Part shown: piece by piece, positions 34,299 to 43,125 of the stretch
Position numbering within the stretch: position 1 is the first letter of the stretch
How the letters are laid out: the number at the start of each line of letters is the position of its first letter
Source: Candidatus Electrothrix aarhusensis
GTDB taxonomy: Bacteria; Desulfobacterota; Desulfobulbia; Desulfobulbales; Desulfobulbaceae
Direction: 5' to 3'
Assembly (NCBI GenBank): GCA_004028505.1
Contig: MTKO01000070.1
Coordinates: 1-64,000, forward strand
Length of the DNA stretch: 64,000 nucleotides
Position numbers and translations under genes: made by a program
Notes under the pieces: generated by a model
The model's database searches: none
The model's input: only the letters and a program-made list of their open reading frames with translations
Told to the model about the DNA's origin: nothing

Positions 34299-35503
34299 TT
34301 ACTTTTGGAGGAGATAATCTTCAAACTCGGATAAAACAAGACGGATAGGAATGGCAAAGCCAGGCCTTCAAATTTTCGGGTGAGGAGTTTTTTGGTATTA
34401 ACTCCGATCACTCGGCCTTTGCTGTCAATTAAAGGGCCGCCGCTATTACCGGGGTAGATTTGGGCATTGGTTTGGATGAAATTATCACGGAAAGCAGACA
34501 AAATCCCCGAGGTCACTGTATTTTTTAAGCGGAGATCCGCAGGGCTACCCACAGCAAAGACCTTCTGTCCCTGAACCAGATTTTTTTCCTGAATAGGCTG
34601 GAGGAATGGAGTCTTGTAGCCGCTGATTTTGAGCAGCGCCAAATCATGCTTGTCGCTGACTCTATAGAGGCTGGCGTACAGCTCGGTCTCATCGGCCAAG
34701 ATAATGGTGAAGCTGCCCTGCCCTGCCAATTCTCGTTGGCTACGATGAAACTTCTCCACTTTCTTGTCAAATATCTGTTTCTCTGCGCGGTACTTTTTTT
34801 GGGCCTTGGCTAATTTCTTTTTCTCCTGCCGGAGAAGCTGTTCTGCGGCACCGAGTTCCTGTTGCTTGGTTTTGAAATAGGCCCTGTCGATCTGCCCTTC
34901 TTTTTTCATTTTTTTTAGCAGGGCTTCTTTTTCCTCCAGATCGTCTTGATAGTTTTTTTGCCGTTTCGAAGCCGTGTTCAGAGAGAGTTTATACTGTCGG
35001 AGATTTTGGCGGCTTTGCTCAATGTTGACCTCAGCCCGCTGGGATTGCTTTTCGCTGCCTCGGACCACATGTTTATTGGTGATGATATAGCCATCATTAG
35101 AGATAAAAAATCCAGACCCGAACCCGGTAGCGGTCTTGACAGAAAGGGTACTCATAGATGCCTTTTCCACTGGATTTTGCGGGGACAGGGCCTTGTTCAG
35201 TTTTGCAGCGAGATCTTTTTCAGGGGGCACCTGTTCCTCAGATTCTTGTTTCGCCTCCTCCTGCTGCTGCTCGATGTCCTCGCCTTCCCCCTTCTGATCT
35301 GTATCATAGGCCACCCCCTTGATCCTGCTATAGGGGATAGAAATGGTGCCACCATACTGCTCGTAGTGAACCGTATCTCCTTCCCTCCATACATTATCGG
35401 TGGTAATAATGCGCCCGTTTTTCAGGTGCAGCTCGTGGGCCGGGAGCAGAGATGCGGTACAGCAAACTAAAAGCAGGCAGAGAAGAGGGAAGCGTTTCAT
35501 CAT
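34299..35503 (-). CDS. Trypsin-like serine protease with a coiled-coil insertion (3' end frame-shifted)
   Basis: After a signal peptide (PLLCLLLVCCTASLLPAHE) comes a small beta region (LKNGRIITTDNVWREGDTV) and a charged linker. The DegP/S1C-type catalytic domain has His near residue 145 (NKHVV), Asp near 287 (KHDLALL) and Ser near 354 (PGNSGGPL). Between His and Asp a lysine/glutamate-rich helical insertion of about 100 residues (155-260) replaces the usual short loop. No PDZ domain follows. As printed the frame runs on to 34286 with an aberrant end. One T restored near 34357 gives AFAIPIRLVLSEFEDYLLQK, the expected end, stopping at 34299. Confidence 0.82.
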
Positions 35504-35597
35504 GGTCTTGAATGCGGATATATGAGGGGGGAGTAATATTTGGCCGGGCCGCACAGAGAGCAGGCCCAGCCTTGTTGAAGAGAAAGAGGAGAAACGC

Positions 35598-36013
35598 TTA
35601 GGGCGTGGAGGGTTCCTCTGTCTCCAAGTCAACAGAGAGAACAGCGGTATAGTCCTTCTCCCCAATGCTTATGCCTTCAGTAGGATAGGGCTTCAGCTCC
35701 TGCAAGGTGATGGCGTAGCGTTATAAACTTCGGTGCGGGGGAACATGCCTCCGGTGTTGAGGTGGACTGTTGCAAGATCTCCGCCGCTGAGCTCCAGCAT
35801 AATTTCCGCATTGCCCTCCCAGGCGCATTGTACGCCGGTGGGACAGCGGGAATCCTCAAGGACTGTGGTGAAGCGGATGGTGAGATCGTTGTTCAACTTT
35901 TTAGAGGCTTGCGGTTGCAACTCAACGGTCTGGGGAAAGTTTTCTGGCTGCGGGGTTTTGGTGCAGGCGATAAACGTGATCAGGCAGACGCAGAGCATCA
36001 GTAATTTTTTCAT
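35598..36013 (-). CDS. Lipoprotein of unknown function, frame-shifted at the 3' end
   Basis: Start MKKLLMLCVCLITFIACTK with a lipobox ending at the cysteine near residue 17, so a membrane-anchored lipoprotein. The block SRCPTGVQCAWEGNAEIMLEL is found in many small bacterial lipoproteins of unknown role. The printed frame stops at 35693. One added base near 35719 continues it as YAITLQELKPYPTEG, then KDYTAVLSVDLETEEP to TAA at 35598, giving about 138 residues. It lies just upstream of the protease gene on the same strand. Confidence 0.72.
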
Positions 36014-36113
36014 TTTTTCTCCTTTTTTTGTAGCGGGGTACATGTTCTTTCTCTTTATTTTTATTTGTTGTTGCCGAATCCCCGTTATTCAGTGACAGCA
36101 AAGTGGTTATTGC

Positions 36114-37604
36114 TTATTGCGGCTTAATGTGCATGTCCTCCATAATCTTCTCAATCGATGTTGTTTCTTTGGGTAGCTTGAGGCGTTTGGCATCGGCCAA
36201 AGCGAGGCGGAGCAGCTCCGTAATTCTGGCTTCATTGGCCGGATCGTTCATTTTTTGCAGTAAAAAAGCGATGTTGGTACGACAGATAAGCAGTTCGCGA
36301 ATATCACCAAGTCGTTCAAATACTGGTAGCTGTTTAGTCTCACGGATTTTAAGTGCCTTGTCCAGCTCTCCTAGCATCTGAAGAATATCCGCTATTTTTC
36401 CTAAAGTGACAGCTTCCTCGCGCACATCTCCTAGCTTTTTATAGATCGGCAGCTCTTCTTTTCTTCTGATTGTTAAAGATTTTTCTAGCTGCCCACGAAA
36501 CTCGTAGACATCCGCTATTCTGCCTTGAGTTATAGCCGCCTCTCGTACATCTCCAAGACGTTCATAAATCGGAAGGCATTCTTGTCTCCAGATTCTGAGT
36601 GCTTTATTGTATTCGCCACGAGCTACTAAAATATCAGCTATTTTTCCCATGACACGTACTTTTGGACTCTCAAGTTTAAGACGTTTATAAACAGGAAGTT
36701 CCTTCTTCTTTCTGATTTCCAATGCTTCATCAAGCTCGCCGCACTCCTCAAGGATATCTGCTATTTTCCCAAGAGTTAAAGCATGTTCTGCTTCTTTTTT
36801 CAATCGTTGAAATACTGGCATAACCTGCTCTTTGAGAAGGTTTATAGCTTGATCGTAATTGCCTTGAGCTATCAGTAAGTCGGCTAAAATAAGTCGGGTA
36901 TTAGCGGAAGATTCAGCATTATCCAATTCATTATGTTCTGCAATTGCAGCTTCCAGTATATTTTTAGCCTGTTCGTATTCTCCAATTAACTGATAGAGAA
37001 CTCCCAGTTCGTCTTGCAAATCAGCATGACTGGAACTTGGTTTGTCAGAAGAATTCGCCAAGAACTTTTCGATTTCTTGAATTCTTTTATGTTTAGAGGA
37101 AATATCAATATTTGCGATTGCCACCAAGGACGTATAAACCCGTTCCACCGACTCAACCGGCACCGTAAAATCCAGCACCTGTTCCCGCCAGGCCCAAAAG
37201 TCCGCTGCTTGCAAAGCCATCTCCCGCACCAAGGGATCGGGTAGCCAGAAGGCCAGGATACCGGCGCAGTTCCGGGCGATATGTTCCCGGTGGTAGTTCA
37301 GCCCCTTGAAAAAGACCTGCTGCTCTTTCTCACCCAAACTCTCCAGATTGATCAGGTGCAGAATTCGTATCGAATCAAATTGTTCCAACTCCGCTTCAAA
37401 GGCATCGAAGCCGCCCAGCTCTTTCAAATCTAACACCCGGCTGTTCTCCTGCCCGAGAAAGGCGATCAACCCGTCCCGATATCGGGGCCGGTTCTGTTGC
37501 AGAATAAGCAGGCGAAATCCTGCAGTCCGTTGGATCAGATTCTGCAAACGGATCAGGCTACCGGAATGCTCCGCCTGCACCAGCCCGTTTTTTTGCTCAG
37601 ACAC
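36114..37604 (-). CDS. TPR-repeat protein paired with an ATPase
   Basis: 496 residues. The first ~190 form an alpha/beta region (FRLLILQQNRPRYRDGLIAF, ILHLINLES, GILAFWLPDPLVREMALQAA) reminiscent of the middle region of ATPase-associated sensors. The C-terminal ~300 residues contain at least four near-identical 40-41-residue TPR units, such as GDVREAAITQGRIADVYEFR and GDVREEAVTLGKIADILQML, each ending LPxYxxL. The high repeat similarity suggests recent expansion. It overlaps the upstream ATPase gene by eight bases, so the two are co-translated. The architecture looks like a STAND-type signalling protein split into two genes. Function is unknown; a sensing or defence role is inference. Confidence 0.78.
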   Translation of the reverse strand: MSEQKNGLVQAEHSGSLIRLQNLIQRTAGFRLLILQQNRPRYRDGLIAFLGQENSRVLDLKELGGFDAFEAELEQFDSIRILHLINLESLGEKEQQVFFKGLNYHREHIARNCAGILAFWLPDPLVREMALQAADFWAWREQVLDFTVPVESVERVYTSLVAIANIDISSKHKRIQEIEKFLANSSDKPSSSHADLQDELGVLYQLIGEYEQAKNILEAAIAEHNELDNAESSANTRLILADLLIAQGNYDQAINLLKEQVMPVFQRLKKEAEHALTLGKIADILEECGELDEALEIRKKKELPVYKRLKLESPKVRVMGKIADILVARGEYNKALRIWRQECLPIYERLGDVREAAITQGRIADVYEFRGQLEKSLTIRRKEELPIYKKLGDVREEAVTLGKIADILQMLGELDKALKIRETKQLPVFERLGDIRELLICRTNIAFLLQKMNDPANEARITELLRLALADAKRLKLPKETTSIEKIMEDMHIKPQ

Positions 37605-38952
37605 AGCCCGTTGCCTGCATAGCCTTCTCGTAACCGGGCAGGGTGGTGATCAGCGGGTGACTCTTCCAAAAGTAATCGTTATACTCCAGCAGGATCAGGT
37701 TGTAGAGCATCAGGCTGCTCTGCTCATCTGTGAAGTCGTCCGGCGCATCTGGATGCAGATCGATCTGCACCAGCCGTATATAATCTTCCGTGTTGATGAA
37801 ACGGCGGTACTCATTGGCTACCTGTTTCACCGCTTTCTCGGCGGCAGCCCGGTCAATGCGTTCTTCCTCAGCATAATTGATCGCTACATTGAGAAGGCGC
37901 AACAGGTCACGGGGATGCCCCCCGCTGTAGCGTACCAGATAATCCACTGTGTCCAGTTCATCAAAGAGTTGCTCCGGTACCCGACGTAAGGCCAGTTCAC
38001 GCATGACTGCGATGTTTTCCGACAGGTCTTCTCCATCCCGATCCCGAACCTTAAGCATGGGCAGGCGAAAAGGCTGACTAAAATTGGCATTTAGGGTATT
38101 GACTTGGTGGAGCAAATGAATAGGGGCGCAGTAGATGAATAGCCCATTGATCTGGGTGAGCTGGTGGACATCCTCGATAAAGAATTTGGGTGCATCTTCC
38201 TGATCCAGGCGGTCGGTGCCGTCCACGGTAAAGAGGATGCGTTTTCCCTTGCCAGCGGCCCGGATTTTTTCTTCGCCAGCCCGGATGAGTTGGTTAAAGG
38301 CCTCGGCAAACTCGGTGAAGTTATTGCGTACCACTAGGCGTAGCTCTTCCCGATAACTGGATCCTATGTTGATCTTATTGGTCAGTTCGCCGAACAGTTT
38401 GCCCAGCCAAGGCAGGCCGGTCTGTATTTTTGCTCCGGCCTTGACCTCGGTGGCAAAATCACGGAGGGCGGTATGTACCTCTACCCGTTCTTTGAACCAA
38501 TTCTCTAGGCGGGTGAGAAAAACCTGATCAATGATGATACCCTCTTCCTGTTCCAGCCGTTCCAGCAGGGCCGCTGCCAGAGCCAAGAGCACGTCTGAAT
38601 ATTTCAGATTATTGATGTCCAGTTTCTCCAGACAGTCAAGATGGATGACGTAATAGCGATCAGGATGGTGGAGAAAGGCGGCGGTGCGGAGAAGCTCGGT
38701 GCTCTTGCCGCAACCGCGATGACCGGTGAAGAGGATGTATTGCTTCTGGGGCGCGGCGGGTGCTGTATGGGCGATCCCCTGATTGTCCACATTCAGTTCT
38801 CTGTGCAGCCGTTTGAGGCTGAAATCGCCTCGAGCCGAGGTGGTATCAACAAAGAGGCGTTGGCTCAGCTCATCATCGGGCCTGAGCGGCTCATTAAAGG
38901 TCAGCCGGTTTTTGGCATCCCAGATTGAAATGTCTTCGTTCCTATGGTCCAT
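37597..38952 (-). CDS. P-loop ATPase (AAA/KAP-like) of the ATPase-TPR pair
   Basis: From ATG 38952 about 451 residues. Walker A is TGHRGCGKSTEL and Walker B is ILFTVDGTDRL. A long helical region precedes VRYSGGHPRDLLRLLNVAI, a winged-helix-side motif seen in AAA and STAND ATPases. An N-terminal conserved block (SIWDAKNRLTFNEPLRPDDE) precedes the nucleotide site. No membrane helices are visible. The downstream TPR gene overlaps it by eight bases. It may regulate assembly through the TPR partner; relation to NACHT- or KAP-type defence ATPases is suspected but not proven. A GTG start at 38970 is an alternative. Confidence 0.78.
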   Translation of the reverse strand: MDHRNEDISIWDAKNRLTFNEPLRPDDELSQRLFVDTTSARGDFSLKRLHRELNVDNQGIAHTAPAAPQKQYILFTGHRGCGKSTELLRTAAFLHHPDRYYVIHLDCLEKLDINNLKYSDVLLALAAALLERLEQEEGIIIDQVFLTRLENWFKERVEVHTALRDFATEVKAGAKIQTGLPWLGKLFGELTNKINIGSSYREELRLVVRNNFTEFAEAFNQLIRAGEEKIRAAGKGKRILFTVDGTDRLDQEDAPKFFIEDVHQLTQINGLFIYCAPIHLLHQVNTLNANFSQPFRLPMLKVRDRDGEDLSENIAVMRELALRRVPEQLFDELDTVDYLVRYSGGHPRDLLRLLNVAINYAEEERIDRAAAEKAVKQVANEYRRFINTEDYIRLVQIDLHPDAPDDFTDEQSSLMLYNLILLEYNDYFWKSHPLITTLPGYEKAMQATGCV

Positions 38953-39133
38953 CGTCTTTTGTGCGTGCACTAGTGCAATAGGTAATTGCTCTCCCGACGG
39001 TGTAACAACAGATCTGTGGCGGTGAGCTTATTTCATGGGTGTGATATATTGATCTGTTCGGTATAATAACCGATATCGTAACATAAACCGTTCTTTTTTT
39101 CTTTCAATCACTCTCACTTTGCTTCTCTTACCA

Positions 39134-39853
39134 ATGTTCCAGCTGAGAATTTATCCCAGGAAAACCGCCCTTATTTTTTGTACAATCGTTATCTCGTTGA
39201 CAGTACTGCACAGTATTGCCCTGACGGTTCTTTTGTCTACCGAGAATCAGGATCTGATGGAGATTACAGATTATGTGGACTTGGATATTGAAAAAAATAT
39301 TCCGTCTTTTTATTCGGCTTTTGCTATTCTTCTTTGTTCCCTTCTCTTTTTTTGTATCTCCTCACTGGAGAAAAAGCAAGGAAGAAAGCGGTGTTATTGG
39401 CTCGGTCTGGCGGCAGTCTTTCTCTTTCTCTCTCTGGATGAGGCCTTTGTTCTGCATGAGGGACTTGGTGATTACATAGAAGAATATATCAAAACAACGG
39501 GGATCTTTCAGGTAAGTGGCTTGTTATATTTTCCCTGGATTATTCCTTACGGTATTTTGACGACTCTCTTGGGTGTGCTGTATTTTCGTTTTATTCTGTG
39601 TCTTCATCGTAAAACAACCGTTCTTTTAACCCTTTCCGCGATTATATTTATTACTGGGGCTGGTATCTTCGATATGCTCGGCGGGAGAGAAGCGGAACTG
39701 CACGGCTATTACAGTGTTACCTATACGGTGCTGTATACGATTGAGGAGCTTTTAGAGATGATTGGTATTGTTCTGCTCATGTACACCCTGCTTGACTATA
39801 TTGAACAGCAGTATGGCCATCTTTGTTTTTCTCTCCAGATTCAGGAGCCGTAA
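39134..39853 (+). CDS. Multi-spanning membrane protein, unknown
   Basis: About 239 residues from ATG 39134 with six membrane helices, for example ALIFCTIVISLTVLHSIALT and YWLGLAAVFLFLSLDEAFVLHE. The acidic/histidine motif LSLDEAFVLHEGLGDYIEEY lies at the membrane border, and a glutamate-rich loop IEELLEMIGIVLLM follows near the end. Conserved Asp, Glu and His within helices suggest metal binding or proton transfer. I do not recognise a named family. No strong ribosome-binding site is visible. It runs convergently toward the cobyrinate amidase gene. Confidence 0.68.
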   Translation: MFQLRIYPRKTALIFCTIVISLTVLHSIALTVLLSTENQDLMEITDYVDLDIEKNIPSFYSAFAILLCSLLFFCISSLEKKQGRKRCYWLGLAAVFLFLSLDEAFVLHEGLGDYIEEYIKTTGIFQVSGLLYFPWIIPYGILTTLLGVLYFRFILCLHRKTTVLLTLSAIIFITGAGIFDMLGGREAELHGYYSVTYTVLYTIEELLEMIGIVLLMYTLLDYIEQQYGHLCFSLQIQEP

Positions 39854-39886
39854 AGGTTAGTTTCTGTGTAATTTTTGTCTGCCCTG

Positions 39887-41284
39887 TTATTTTTTCAGCT
39901 GGTTCATTATCTGAATAAAATGACGAGCAGCCTCCGGGGTTCTGCCCCAATGGAGGTGGACATAGCCAGCCAAGGTGTTGTCCCTGATGTAGCCTTCTGC
40001 GCGACCGTCATCCAACATATAACCCCGTTTGATTTCGGCGGGCATTGTATCGATGCTTGAGTAGTGAAACTCGTGTCCGTAACAATGGTGGCCAGCAGCA
40101 CCAAGGATAGTATCGGCCAATATCTCCGCCTGCCGATAGCCCAGTCTGCGCAGGCCCTGCTGCATCCGTGAGACTACCGGGTAAACTCCGGCCATAGGGT
40201 ATTGCTTTTCCTCTGCGGTGACGATTGCCTCAGTCAGGTACATAAAACCGCCGCATTCAGCATAGACCGGTTTGCCGGAACGGGAAAAGGCCTGGATCTC
40301 GGCTCGCATGGAGGCGTTGGCTGCCAAGGTTTCGGCATGGAGTTCGGGATAGCCGCCGCCCAGATAGAGGCCGTCAAGGCCGTCAGGAAGTCCGGCATCA
40401 TGAAGGGGGCTGAAGAAAATTAGCTTTGCCCCTTCTTTTTCCAGCATGTCAAAATTGTCTTGATAATAAAAGCAAAAGGCTTCATCTCTGGCAACACCGA
40501 GGCGTACCTTGGGCATAGCAGATGACGTGAGGTCTGGTGGTGAAGGCGAGGTCGGTTCAGCGATTTCAGGGAGTATGAGTATTGCGCCTGTCTCAGGCTG
40601 TTGCGCTCTTTGAAGGAGCAAATCCAGGTCAAGATGCTCTTCCATGAGCTCAACCAATCGCTGCCTGTTGAGTTCAATTTCGGTGCCCATATGCAGCCCG
40701 AGATGACGGGAGGGCAGGGCGATCGTATTGTCTCTGGGTAAGGCCCCGATGATTTTGGCTCGGCAATGCTTGCTGACCGCATCGCTGATCATCTGCATAT
40801 GTCGTTCGCTGCCCACCCGATTAAAAATTACGCCCGCTATATGCACCAGCGGATCAAGGCTCTCAAAACCCTTGACCACAGCAGCCACACTTTCTGCTGC
40901 GGAACGCACATCCACCACCAGAATCACAGGGAGGTTGAGGAGCCGAGCTAAGGTCGCGGCAGATCCTTGGCCGCCGTCAAACAGACCCATCACCCCTTCG
41001 ATGACGGATATTGCTTCATGAGGAGGGGCTCCAGCCAGAGGCGCATGGCTGTGGAAGAGGCGCTGTACGTAATCAGAGCCACACATCCGTACATCCAGAT
41101 TACGTGAAACCTGATCGGTCATCAGGAGATGCAGGCTGGGATCGATAAAGTCCGGGCCGCATTTAAAGGGCTGGACATTCATGCCGCGTTGTTTGAGGGC
41201 CGCCATGACACCCAAGGTGACTGTGGTTTTTCCGCAGCCGGAATGGGTTCCGGCAATAATAAGGGCGTTTCTTTTGTAAGTCAT
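39887..41284 (-). CDS. cbiA: Cobyrinate a,c-diamide synthase
   Basis: Glutamine-dependent amidase of cobalamin synthesis (CbiA in the anaerobic route, CobB in the aerobic route). The N-terminal ATP-binding domain has IAGTHSGCGKTTVTLGVM and the FKCGPDFIDP motif, with EGVMGLFDGG downstream. The C-terminal class I glutamine amidotransferase-like domain has LYLGGGYPELHA, the nucleophile region YAECGGFMYLTE and the closing HLHWG. Length 465 is normal and the frame is intact. It is solitary: no other cobalamin gene is adjacent and no cobalamin riboswitch was recognised upstream. Confidence 0.93.
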   Translation of the reverse strand: MTYKRNALIIAGTHSGCGKTTVTLGVMAALKQRGMNVQPFKCGPDFIDPSLHLLMTDQVSRNLDVRMCGSDYVQRLFHSHAPLAGAPPHEAISVIEGVMGLFDGGQGSAATLARLLNLPVILVVDVRSAAESVAAVVKGFESLDPLVHIAGVIFNRVGSERHMQMISDAVSKHCRAKIIGALPRDNTIALPSRHLGLHMGTEIELNRQRLVELMEEHLDLDLLLQRAQQPETGAILILPEIAEPTSPSPPDLTSSAMPKVRLGVARDEAFCFYYQDNFDMLEKEGAKLIFFSPLHDAGLPDGLDGLYLGGGYPELHAETLAANASMRAEIQAFSRSGKPVYAECGGFMYLTEAIVTAEEKQYPMAGVYPVVSRMQQGLRRLGYRQAEILADTILGAAGHHCYGHEFHYSSIDTMPAEIKRGYMLDDGRAEGYIRDNTLAGYVHLHWGRTPEAARHFIQIMNQLKK

Positions 41285-41393
41285 GAGAAAGAAGATGAAA
41301 GGGATCTCGCTAAGGGGCTGATATGTTTTGCAACCAGTTACGTTTCAAGGTGAGAAGGTTGTATGAAGGATGTTGTTAGCAGGGACGAAAAAG

Positions 41394-41424
41394 AAGGGGT
41401 ACCGAAACAACTTGGTACCCTTTT
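41394..41424 (-). terminator. Terminator of the repeat-rich secreted protein gene
   Basis: On the minus strand, AAGGGTACC and GGTACCCCTT arms around a ten-base loop are followed by CTTTTTCG, about 45 bases after the stop at 41467. Confidence 0.65.
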
Positions 41425-41466
41425 GCTTTGCTCAGGTAATCTTGTATACTTCCCGTCGTACTCTCT

Positions 41467-42633
41467 TTATCTATTATTGCTGGGATTAGGGCAACAGGGT
41501 GGTGGACATGTCGAGCATGGCGGTCTCACTACTACAGGACGAGGACATGTTGGACATGGTCCTAATATGGGCGGTGGCAGCCAAGGGCGAGGCTGTATTA
41601 TTCCTATTGATCCTCCTGGAGGGCGAGGCAGTATTATGCCTTTTGATCCCTTGGGAGGCCGGGGCCGTATTACGCCTTTTGACCCTTTTGGGGGCCAAGG
41701 CAGTATTGTGCCTTTTGATCCTTTGGGAGGCAAAGAGGGAGTTATCCTGGGAGGTAAAGGGTTCGTTACCTTGATAGGGCCTTGCGTTGTGGTTATTGTT
41801 TTTCCAGTGGTTGTTGTCTTTCCCGTTATTGCGGTAGTCGTTGTCGCCTTGGTAACGGTTGCTCCGCTACTGGAGCTTTTTGTCGAACCTTTCTTCTCTT
41901 TAGAGGAGCCCTTATAGGGGTTGGGCACTGATGACTCTTTAGATATACTCACGGTTGTGACCGTGGCAATACTGACTACAGCACAGGTTGTAAAAACTGT
42001 GGCTGTTGTACTGAAACCGAACCAGCCTGCGGCGGCTGGGGCAGCAGGTCCCAGTGAAGTAGCAGTGACTCCTATGGTGGACGGGGTAATCTTGGACTCG
42101 GCTTTCAGTAAAATATACTCGTTGCTGTTGACTGTTTTCGGGCCTTCGCCAGTGCTGAAAACCATACGGCCATCATGAAGTCCTACCCGAGCACGACCGT
42201 CATCAGCTATCTGCATATAACCGCGAATAGCATCTTTCGTACTTGCGTTGAACATGGCATCACCGACAGAGTATTGGCCGTCTGCGGTATAAAAGGCTAT
42301 CTTGCCCGCTTGGTCAGTCAGGGAAAAGTCGACCAGTCCGTTCATGACCATAAGGTTGAATTGATCCTGGCTATTTTTGACAGCCATTTCTGTTCCATCC
42401 TGCACGATAATTGCAATGCCTTTTGTTTTGATCAGGCAGTTACTCTCACAGACAAGTAAGGTGTCTTCAGTGACAGGAGTGATACCGGACATTTTATCGG
42501 CGAGTTTACCCTTCTTGTATACGGAAAACTCGCCTTGGGCAATAATGCCGGAGGGGCCGGCAAAGGCGTTCGTGCTTCCAACAACAAGGAATAAGGCAAC
42601 GATTCCTGTTGTCAGCAAACATATTTTTTTCAT
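41467..42633 (-). CDS. Secreted protein with PPKGSKG repeats and a Cys-Pro-rich tail
   Basis: 388 residues with a clear signal peptide (KICLLTTGIVALFLVVGSTNAFA) and a TAAGGAGG ribosome-binding site. The first ~190 residues are beta-rich, FecR-like in feel (GEFSVYKKGKLADKMSGITP, then VGLHDGRMVFSTGEGPKTV). One TM helix (WFGFSTTATVFTTCAVVSI) and a Thr/Ser/Lys-rich linker follow. Then come three PPKGSKG repeat units with 13-residue spacing plus a degenerate PGGSIG copy. The tail is rich in Cys and Pro (CPTCPRP, CSTCPPPCCP). The layout suggests a surface or stalk protein. Function is unknown. Confidence 0.72.
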   Translation of the reverse strand: MKKICLLTTGIVALFLVVGSTNAFAGPSGIIAQGEFSVYKKGKLADKMSGITPVTEDTLLVCESNCLIKTKGIAIIVQDGTEMAVKNSQDQFNLMVMNGLVDFSLTDQAGKIAFYTADGQYSVGDAMFNASTKDAIRGYMQIADDGRARVGLHDGRMVFSTGEGPKTVNSNEYILLKAESKITPSTIGVTATSLGPAAPAAAGWFGFSTTATVFTTCAVVSIATVTTVSISKESSVPNPYKGSSKEKKGSTKSSSSGATVTKATTTTAITGKTTTTGKTITTTQGPIKVTNPLPPRITPSLPPKGSKGTILPWPPKGSKGVIRPRPPKGSKGIILPRPPGGSIGIIQPRPWLPPPILGPCPTCPRPVVVRPPCSTCPPPCCPNPSNNR

Positions 42634-43125
42634 TTACTACCTCCTTAGTTTAATTATTTGTCTATTATTAGATGGTCGGTCCATCTTGATTCATGCTATC
42701 GCTTTGATCTGCGGTTCTTTTCGTGAGGGGGCGCAACAAGGGGCTGCGCCCTGGTACCTCGCTCGTTTAGAGCAGTATTTATTGTATTTTGTTATGTAGA
42801 GTATACGGGAAAAAAAGTCATATGTCACCTCTTTCCTGGGTGTAATTTTTTCAGGTAATCTTGTTTTTTCAAGCACCTTTGTATCTTGAGGAGATGTCTT
42901 GGTCTGCCATGGTAACTCCCACAGATGGGGAGAGAGATTGGTGTAATTTACGACCTCGTCTGGTACGGTGATCATGCAAGGAAGGGAGCGACTGGAGCAA
43001 CAGAGTTGCCATACAATCTTCAATATTCAGTCAACACTGGACAATCCTCCCCTGCTGGTTTACTATATTCTAGCTTTATCAAGCTATTCTGAGTTTTAAT
43101 ATTATTCCTGATTTATTCTAAGCAA
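42634..43125. other. Intergenic region with a GGGCGCA hairpin
   Basis: About 490 bases. A GGGCGCA/TGCGCCC hairpin lies at 42728-42750. A minus-strand frame of 110 codons crosses it (ending RYQGAAPCCAPSRKEPQ); this peptide pattern is what such hairpin repeats encode by chance in many genomes, so it is not annotated as a gene. Promoters for both flanking divergent genes must lie here. Confidence 0.45.

Noticed and set aside
41285-41393. Cobalamin riboswitch before the cbiA-like gene
   Set aside because: The upstream region is only about 110 bases and holds none of the conserved B12-box motifs.
42691-43023. Minus-strand frame ending in RYQGAAPCCAPSRKEPQ
   Set aside because: The C-terminal part is just the translation of a GGGCGCA hairpin repeat; no ribosome-binding site and no domain.
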